A DNA stretch of 11,586 nt, taken from assembly GCA_036399495.1 (NCBI GenBank), contig DASWMZ010000165.1, positions 1 to 11,586 of the forward strand, given 5' to 3'. The number at the start of each line of letters is the position of its first letter. The stretch's first letter is position 1. A program made the translations under genes and the position numbers. Positions 7,146 to 11,586 of this stretch are shown here, piece by piece. The stretch is from Paradesertivirga sp036399495. Its GTDB lineage: Bacteria; Bacteroidota; Bacteroidia; Sphingobacteriales; Sphingobacteriaceae. The notes under the pieces are model-generated. The model searched no databases. It was not told the origin of the DNA and was given only the letters and a program-made list of their open reading frames with translations.

Positions 7146-7304
7146 CAAAAAATGATCGACAGATATAATCTCTAAGCTGCTTTTAGGTAGAGAACCTCAA
7201 ATGCGCAGTCTTTAAAAATTTACATTACAGAATTTAATTTTTAACAACCTGATATGGCCGAAGGATCGCTTGTACCAAATCCTATGTTTTTGAGCTTTTT
7301 TGTT

Positions 7305-7931
7305 TTATAGGGCGCCAAACTTGTAGCCTTGCCTTCTCCAGAACTCAAGGGCTTTAGGCAAAACCTCTTCCAGAATCGGAAAGGCTTTAATGCTATCGTG
7401 AAAAACTACTATAGAGCCCGGGCAGGTATTTCTAACTACATACCGCAAGCACTTTTCAGGCTTTAACTTTTGATCGAAATCGCCGCTCAATACATCCCAC
7501 ATGATAATTTTGATTTCGGGATTAACAGCCTTCAGTTTTTTAATTTGCGATTTTTTTATTTTCCCGTAAGGAGGCCTGAATAAATTCGAGTCAACAAGCT
7601 TAGTACATTCCTTATAATTCGTTACATACGTTTCATCTTTTGTCTCCCAGCCTTTTAAATGGTTGAATGTGTGATTGCCTACTGAATGGCCACCATCCAA
7701 AACCTGCTGGTAGATGTCTGGATGTTTTTGAACGTTATCTCCAATACAGAAGAAGGTAGCTTTGGCATTGTACTCAGCAAGGCAGTTTAGCACAAAAGGG
7801 GTTACTTTAGGAATTGGCCCATCATCAAAAGTAATGTAGATAGTTTCTTTGGATTTTTTTTTCCAGATCAAATCAGGATATATCAAGCGAATAAGGAATG
7901 GTGTTTTAACCGTATACATCTTATTGATCAA
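7305..7931 (-). CDS. polysaccharide deacetylase family protein (NodB domain)
   Basis: This 208-aa protein is almost only a carbohydrate esterase 4 (NodB homology) domain, which removes acetyl groups from N-acetylated sugars of peptidoglycan, chitin or other glycans. All five family motifs are present: TFDDGP (34-39, base D36 and metal ligand D37), HTFNH (87-91, metal ligands H87 and H91), RPPYG (119-123), the W145 region (MWDVLSGDFD) and VVFHDS (175-180, H178). The enzyme should be active and metal-dependent. There is no obvious cleavable signal peptide; a short hydrophobic stretch (PFLIRLIYPDLIW, 11-23) precedes the domain, as in other compact Bacteroidota members, so its location is unclear. 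Met5 (codon 7919-7917) may be the real start, because MYxVKTP is the beginning I expect for this subgroup. It diverges from gpsA, and no clear terminator follows it. The substrate cannot be told from sequence. Confidence 0.92.
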   Translation of the reverse strand: MINKMYTVKTPFLIRLIYPDLIWKKKSKETIYITFDDGPIPKVTPFVLNCLAEYNAKATFFCIGDNVQKHPDIYQQVLDGGHSVGNHTFNHLKGWETKDETYVTNYKECTKLVDSNLFRPPYGKIKKSQIKKLKAVNPEIKIIMWDVLSGDFDQKLKPEKCLRYVVRNTCPGSIVVFHDSIKAFPILEEVLPKALEFWRRQGYKFGAL

Positions 7932-8056
7932 TTAAAGAAGGCTTTTAGTCTTTAACAAACTTACCCGAATTCGATTTGAATAAGTTTTAAAACTAATCTA
8001 TTGTTAATAATTCTTAAACTTGCTCTGCTGTAAAAAACGATTTTACATAAAATTGC
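7932..8056. promoter_or_regulatory. divergent promoter region between deacetylase and gpsA
   Basis: Both genes start outward from this 125-bp A/T-rich spacer, so it must hold two promoters or one shared control region. It contains a perfect 12-bp palindrome AGTTTTAAAACT (7983-7994), near its middle. I cannot place -33/-7 boxes with confidence on either strand. Confidence 0.45.
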
Positions 8057-9061
8057 ATGAACCAAGCTACGAAAATTGCGGTTATAGGTGGAGGAAGCTG
8101 GGCCACCGCGAATATTAAAATGCTTTCCGATAATTCTACTAAAAAAGAAATTTTTTGGTGGATGAGAAATGAAGACAGCATCAACCATCTTAAAACCTAC
8201 CAAAGAAATCCTAATTATTTAAGTTCGGTTGAAATACACGTTCCTTCCGAAAATATAAGTAACGATATCAGGAAAGTAATAGCCGAAGCTGACATGGTTT
8301 TGCTCAATATTCCAGCAGCGTTTTTGAAGCAGGCACTAGAGAATATAACCCCGGAGCTATTAAAAGGCAAGAAGATCATCTCGGCCATTAAAGGCATTGT
8401 ACCCGAAGATAATATGATCATTGCTGATTTTATGCATCATGTTTATCAGATTCCTTTGACCGATATTGTAGTGATAAGCGGCCCTTGTCATGCAGAAGAA
8501 GTAGCTCTCGAAAAACTTTCCTTTCTAACCATCGCTTCGCTGGATGTTGAACTTGCCACCGCTTTCGCGGGAATGATTAACACACGATATATCAAAACCA
8601 ATATCTCTGATGATATATGGGGAACCGAATATGCCGCCGTATTAAAAAATATTTATGCTGTGGCCAGCGGAATTTGCCATGGGGTAGGGTACGGAGATAA
8701 TTTTCAAGCGGTATTAATTTCCAATGCGATCAGTGAAATTAAGCGATTTGTTGATGCGGTTCACCCAATAGACCGAGACATTAAGGAATCTGCTTACCTG
8801 GGCGATCTATTGGTGACGGCCTATTCACAATTCAGTCGTAACCGGATGTTTGGAAATATGATTGGCAAAGGTTACACCGTAAAGTCTGCGCAATTCGAAA
8901 TGAATATGATCGCAGAAGGCTATTATGCTGCAAATTCTCTTCATCAGATAAACAAAACTTATAAAGTATCGATGCCTATCTGCCGAGCTGTATACGCTAT
9001 TTTGTACGAAAAACATTCGCCCCACATCGAGATGAAGTTATTGTCGGAACAACTTTCCTGA
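8057..9061 (+). CDS. gpsA: NAD(P)-dependent glycerol-3-phosphate dehydrogenase (GpsA)
   Basis: This 334-aa cytosolic enzyme reduces dihydroxyacetone phosphate to sn-glycerol 3-phosphate, the backbone precursor of phospholipids. The N-terminal Rossmann domain begins with IAVIGGGSWATA (7-18), the family GxGxWG loop with A in place of the last G. Family motifs follow in order: SAIKGI (109-114), SGPCHAEEVA (141-150, usually GPSHAEE), the catalytic lysine K197 in EYAAVLKNIYAVASG (191-205), and GDLLVTAYSQFSRNR (249-263) with the conserved D250 and substrate-binding R261/N262. Length and motif order are normal, so it should be active. The ATG at 8057 puts the first beta strand at residue 6, as expected. 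Two small genes follow after 52 bp on the same strand and could be co-transcribed, with the hairpin at 9688 as the first terminator. Confidence 0.95.
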   Translation: MNQATKIAVIGGGSWATANIKMLSDNSTKKEIFWWMRNEDSINHLKTYQRNPNYLSSVEIHVPSENISNDIRKVIAEADMVLLNIPAAFLKQALENITPELLKGKKIISAIKGIVPEDNMIIADFMHHVYQIPLTDIVVISGPCHAEEVALEKLSFLTIASLDVELATAFAGMINTRYIKTNISDDIWGTEYAAVLKNIYAVASGICHGVGYGDNFQAVLISNAISEIKRFVDAVHPIDRDIKESAYLGDLLVTAYSQFSRNRMFGNMIGKGYTVKSAQFEMNMIAEGYYAANSLHQINKTYKVSMPICRAVYAILYEKHSPHIEMKLLSEQLS

Positions 9062-9113
9062 TCTTTCGCAAACCTGTAGCTCTTTCTCTTGTTGTAAATA
9101 AAACACTATCAAT

Positions 9114-9386
9114 ATGAGAAGTACAACATTATGGAGCATTGTTGCCGGAGCAGCTGCGGCAGGTGCGATTTTATATTATAAAAGAAACGAGGTTTCAAGA
9201 TTAAGCGGTAATGCTTTAGATTCTGCTAAAAATCTTGGAGACCGACTGGTTCAGTACGGATCAGACATTAAAGACAGAATTCTGAGCAAGAAAGGCCCTA
9301 ACGGCGAGTTCGTTTATCTGGACATGTACGACAGACAGTTTTATGAAAATGAAATAGGTGAGCGTGTTTATTTAGATGCGAATTGA
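9114..9386 (+). CDS. small membrane-anchored protein with KGPNGE C-terminal motif
   Basis: This 90-aa protein has no function I can name. Residues 4-22 form one hydrophobic, Ala/Gly-rich segment (TTLWSIVAGAAAAGAILYY) followed by KR, like the anchor of YtxH-type proteins. A short amphipathic stretch (about 25-58) follows, then a C-terminal motif from residue 60: KGPNGE, VYLD, R74, Y77, N79 and RVYL (84-87). The next gene carries the same 28-residue motif on a different N-terminus. The TGA stop is 1 nt before the ATG of that gene, so the two are surely co-translated from one transcript. The Bacteroidota-type start lacks a Shine-Dalgarno sequence. I infer an envelope location; orientation of the C-terminal part is unknown. 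Confidence 0.75.
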   Translation: MRSTTLWSIVAGAAAAGAILYYKRNEVSRLSGNALDSAKNLGDRLVQYGSDIKDRILSKKGPNGEFVYLDMYDRQFYENEIGERVYLDAN

Positions 9387-9387
9387 G

Positions 9388-9684
9388 ATGAAACAAGCAA
9401 TTAAAATCTTAGCACTTTCACTTTTTGTAAGCGTTTCCAGTTCTGCGTTTTCGCAAGAGAAAGAAACAACAGGTCAACAAGTTAAGCAAGCCGGAAAAGC
9501 CACTGGAAAAGCTGTAAACACTGCAGGAAAGAAAGTGGGGGAGGTTGGTGCGAAAAGTGCCGCCAAAGTAAAAGATAAAACAGTTAAGACCGCAAAAGGC
9601 CCTAATGGCGAAACGGTTTACATTGACGAACATGAACGTAAGTATTACATCAATAAACAAGCTAAACGCGTTTATTTAAAGTAA
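9388..9684 (+). CDS. secreted Lys/Ala-rich small protein with KGPNGE C-terminal motif
   Basis: I chose the ATG at 9388 (98 aa) over the in-frame ATG at 9376. The later start puts a basic MKQAIK directly before the hydrophobic core ILALSLFVSV and lies 1 nt past the previous stop. A signal peptidase I site is likely after AFS (20-22), leaving an N-terminal Gln. The mature protein has a Lys/Ala/Gly-rich segment (about 25-69) with an irregular heptad-like repeat (KQAGKATGKAVNTAGKKVG), probably an extended basic helix. It ends with KGPNGE (70-75), VYID, R84, YYIN (86-89) and RVYL (94-97). That motif matches the preceding protein at 16 of 28 positions. I do not know the function; a periplasmic or surface role is inferred. 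The stop is 3 nt before a terminator hairpin. Confidence 0.75.
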   Translation: MKQAIKILALSLFVSVSSSAFSQEKETTGQQVKQAGKATGKAVNTAGKKVGEVGAKSAAKVKDKTVKTAKGPNGETVYIDEHERKYYINKQAKRVYLK

Positions 9685-9687
9685 ACA

Positions 9688-9718
9688 AAAAACCCTCGCC
9701 AATTTGACGAGGGTTTTT
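9688..9718. terminator. bidirectional terminator between convergent genes
   Basis: AAAAACCCTCG (9688-9698) and CGAGGGTTTTT (9708-9718) form a perfect 11-bp stem with a 9-nt loop. T-runs follow on both strands. It sits 3 nt after the stop of the small secreted-protein gene and 3 nt after the helicase stop on the other strand, so it serves both. Confidence 0.9.
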
Positions 9719-9721
9719 GTT

Positions 9722-11572
9722 TTATGTTCTTCTTCTGCGTTCTCCGCCTTCTCTGGTTCGACTGCCGCCAGATCCTGCTCCTCCGCTGCGTTCTTCACGT
9801 CGCTTTCCTGAAAAATCACGAAAGCCGCCGCCTCCGCCGCTACGTTCACGGCTTCCGCCACCACCGTCTCTGCGTCCGCCGCCACCACCGTAGCCACCGC
9901 CACCGCTGCGTTCTCTTCCACCACCGCCATCCCGTTCACCGGCAAGTTCAATACGAACTGCACGTCCGTTAAATTCAGCACCTTTGAAGTTTTGTTGTAT
10001 AGCATCAGCAAGATTATTTTCAATTTCAAAGAAAGTGAAAACACCTTTTAAGTCAATTTTACCAATCGATTTACCACTTACTTTACCGTTGTTACAGATA
10101 AAGCCAAGCATGTCGCCACGGGTAAAATCATCCACTGAACCAAGATTAATAAAGAAGCGTGTGTAATCACTGTTTCCAGAACGGCCTGTACGCTCAGATC
10201 TTTCGCCGCGCTCACTACGTTCTCCGCGTTCACCACGGTCATCTGCCGGAGCATTCAAATCTGGAGCATTTTTATAATATTCAAGGAAACGGTTAAACTC
10301 AAGAGAAGCAAAACGAGTAATCACTTCTTCTTTAGTTAGATCCTTAAACTCGTCCATAATACGCGGGATATACTGCTCAATTTGCTCAGTATTTACTTCC
10401 ACATTATGTACCTTATGAACTAAAGCGAATAATTGTTTTTCACAAACATCAAAACCACCTGGTATTTCAACCTTAGTGAATTTTTTTCCTATAATCCGTT
10501 CAATCTGTCTGATCTTACCAACCTCTTTTGAGTTGATAATAGAAATTGAAACACCCGATTTGCCAGCACGGGCTGTACGTCCGCTACGGTGAGTATAGTT
10601 TTCAATTTCATCAGGTAAGGAGTAGTTAATAACGTGCGTTACGTCATTAACATCAATTCCTCTTGCTGCAACGTCAGTAGCAATTAACAATTGCAAACTG
10701 CGCTCGCGATAGCGCTTCATTACCTTATCGCGCTGTTGCTGAGAAAGATCGCCATGTAATGCATCAGCATTGTAACCATCTTTGATTAATGATTCGGCGA
10801 TATCCTGCGTTTCAATTTTAGTACGGCAAAATACGATACCAAAAATCTCAGGATTAAAATCTACAATACGTTTAAAGGCTGCATATTTATCGCGGGCACG
10901 TACCACATAATATTCGTGGTCGATATTTACGTTACCGGTATTTTTGGTGCCCATAGTAAGCTCGAAAGGATTGTCCATATATTTTTTGGCAATTCTTCTA
11001 ACTTCTGTAGGCATGGTTGCAGAGAACAACCAGGTTTTTTTATCCTCTGGAGTAGTCGATAATATCTGATCGATGTCTTCCTGAAAGCCCATGTTGAGCA
11101 TTTCGTCAGCTTCGTCTAATACCACATAGCGAACCTCAGAAAAATCAATCGCTTTGCGGTTGATGATATCTAACATACGACCCGGTGTTGCTACAACAAT
11201 CTGCACACCTCGTCTAATCTGACGTAACTGATCTGAGATGTTCGCGCCACCGTAAACGGCAACTACATTAACATTTTTAACATTTTTCGCGTAATTGTTT
11301 ATGTCATTTGTGATCTGTAAACAAAGTTCGCGGGTTGGGCACAAAATAAGTGCCTGAGGGTGATTCTTTTCAAAGTCCAGTAATTCTAAAAGAGGCAGGC
11401 CAAATGCTGCCGTCTTACCGGTTCCTGTTTGAGCTAATCCGACAAAATCGTTGCTGCCTGAAAGTAATACCGGGATTGCTTGCTCCTGGATTGGTGTAGG
11501 ATTCTCGAATCCTAATTCAGCTATGGCATTAACAATATCATGACGGATACCCAAGGTACTAAATGGGTTCAT
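9722..11572 (-). CDS. DEAD-box ATP-dependent RNA helicase with DbpA-like domain and Arg/Gly tail
   Basis: This 616-aa protein unwinds or remodels RNA using ATP, as DeaD/CsdA- and DbpA-type helicases do in ribosome assembly and cold-stress mRNA handling. Helicase motifs are complete: Q motif (F22 to Q29, PTPIQ), motif I AQTGTGKT (47-54), PTREL (79-83), TPGR (129-132), DEAD (153-156), SAT (184-186), motif V ATDVAARGID (298-307) and motif VI HRSGRTARAG (328-337). A helical segment (about 360-435) leads to a linker of RGE/RSE repeats (446-461). An RRM-like DbpA RNA-binding domain follows (about 469-543, starting YTRFFINLG), then an Arg/Gly/Ser tail (547-616). MNPFSTLGI is a normal start; only 14 bp upstream are visible, so its promoter is outside the window. 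DeaD or DbpA would both be guesses as a name. Its stop abuts the shared terminator. Confidence 0.95.
   Translation of the reverse strand: MNPFSTLGIRHDIVNAIAELGFENPTPIQEQAIPVLLSGSNDFVGLAQTGTGKTAAFGLPLLELLDFEKNHPQALILCPTRELCLQITNDINNYAKNVKNVNVVAVYGGANISDQLRQIRRGVQIVVATPGRMLDIINRKAIDFSEVRYVVLDEADEMLNMGFQEDIDQILSTTPEDKKTWLFSATMPTEVRRIAKKYMDNPFELTMGTKNTGNVNIDHEYYVVRARDKYAAFKRIVDFNPEIFGIVFCRTKIETQDIAESLIKDGYNADALHGDLSQQQRDKVMKRYRERSLQLLIATDVAARGIDVNDVTHVINYSLPDEIENYTHRSGRTARAGKSGVSISIINSKEVGKIRQIERIIGKKFTKVEIPGGFDVCEKQLFALVHKVHNVEVNTEQIEQYIPRIMDEFKDLTKEEVITRFASLEFNRFLEYYKNAPDLNAPADDRGERGERSERGERSERTGRSGNSDYTRFFINLGSVDDFTRGDMLGFICNNGKVSGKSIGKIDLKGVFTFFEIENNLADAIQQNFKGAEFNGRAVRIELAGERDGGGGRERSGGGGYGGGGGRRDGGGGSRERSGGGGGFRDFSGKRREERSGGAGSGGSRTREGGERRRRT
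9725..9934 (-). repeat. low-complexity Gly/Arg-coding repeat at the helicase C-terminus
   Basis: About 70 codons encode runs of Gly broken by Arg, Ser and Glu (for example GGGGYGGGGGRRDG and repeated RERSGGGG). The DNA is a G+C-rich imperfect repeat, on the plus strand many CCGCCACCACC-like units, unlike the surrounding A/T-rich sequence. Such tracts can slip in copy number and favour nonspecific RNA binding. A long alternate-frame ORF over this area is a by-product of the repeat. Confidence 0.8.
10190..10237 (-). repeat. RGE/RSE triplet-residue repeat in the helicase linker
   Basis: Residues 446-461 read as five tandem RGE or RSE units plus a closing Arg, joining the helicase core to the DbpA-like domain. 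At DNA level the 9-bp units are imperfect copies. The charge alternates Arg/Glu, so the linker is likely flexible and soluble. Confidence 0.75.
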
Positions 11573-11586
11573 GATAATTATAATAT

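Larger units (their letters stand above)
6797..7304. other. 508-bp intergenic stretch upstream of acnB
   Basis: No ORF of 60 codons or more lies here. On the minus strand, in the order RNA would be made, it holds a promoter-like TAATTTCG (7145-7138), three alternating AAGATCA/TGATCTT segments (7131-7083), a CTGCAG pair (7034-7029 and 7008-7003), a nested stem region (7004-6929) overlapping a 44-codon ORF, and a 16-codon ORF (6863-6813, beginning MDLKYNK) just before acnB. The part at 6880-6960 looks richer in G+C than its flanks. The deacetylase gene ends at 7305 with no clear terminator, so readthrough into this region from upstream is also possible. I see no tRNA and no riboswitch that I can name. 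Confidence 0.5.

Noticed and set aside
7254..7310. 18-codon plus-strand ORF starting MAEGSLVP
   Set aside because: It is too short and overlaps the end of the deacetylase gene, with no initiation signal or neighbour to support it.
9676..10044. 122-codon minus-strand ORF rich in Ala, Val and Glu
   Set aside because: It lies inside the helicase gene in another frame and its composition comes from the Gly/Arg-coding repeat; the helicase domains fix the real frame.

Overview
The window looks like chromosomal core sequence from a Bacteroidota bacterium, probably a Sphingobacteriaceae (Pedobacter/Mucilaginibacter-like) organism. The reasons are the AT-rich intergenic DNA, starts without Shine-Dalgarno sequences, a 755-residue mitochondrial-type aconitase beside a 923-residue AcnB, a ROK protein of the short Bacteroidota type, and a DEAD-box helicase with a DbpA-like domain and an Arg/Gly tail. 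The genus is inferred from protein style only. I see no tRNA, rRNA, CRISPR array, prophage or intact insertion sequence.

Layout. 1-277: a possible tail of an upstream gene, a strong hairpin terminator and a promoter-like stretch. 278-1431: a ROK-family sugar-kinase-like gene (+) converging within 5 bp on a small acidic unknown gene (-). 1571-6796: two aconitases of different subfamilies on the minus strand, the 755-aa Acn and upstream of it AcnB, each followed by its own intrinsic terminator, so they are separate transcription units. 6797-7304: a 508-bp non-coding stretch upstream of acnB that is unusually rich in complementary segments and holds one candidate small ORF. 7305-9061: a polysaccharide deacetylase (-) and glycerol-3-phosphate dehydrogenase gpsA (+) diverging from a 125-bp spacer. 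9114-9684: two small envelope-type genes (one membrane-anchored, one secreted) with different N-termini but the same 28-residue C-terminal motif. 9688-9718: a terminator shared with the convergent DEAD-box RNA helicase gene (9722-11572, -).

The aconitases serve the citrate cycle, and AcnB possibly also the methylcitrate pathway. GpsA feeds phospholipid synthesis, the deacetylase acts on glycan, and the two small proteins are probably envelope-located. The helicase remodels RNA. The most interesting points are the acnB leader region, the paired small proteins with a shared C-terminal motif, and the ROK protein that has lost its N-terminal phosphate-binding loop.
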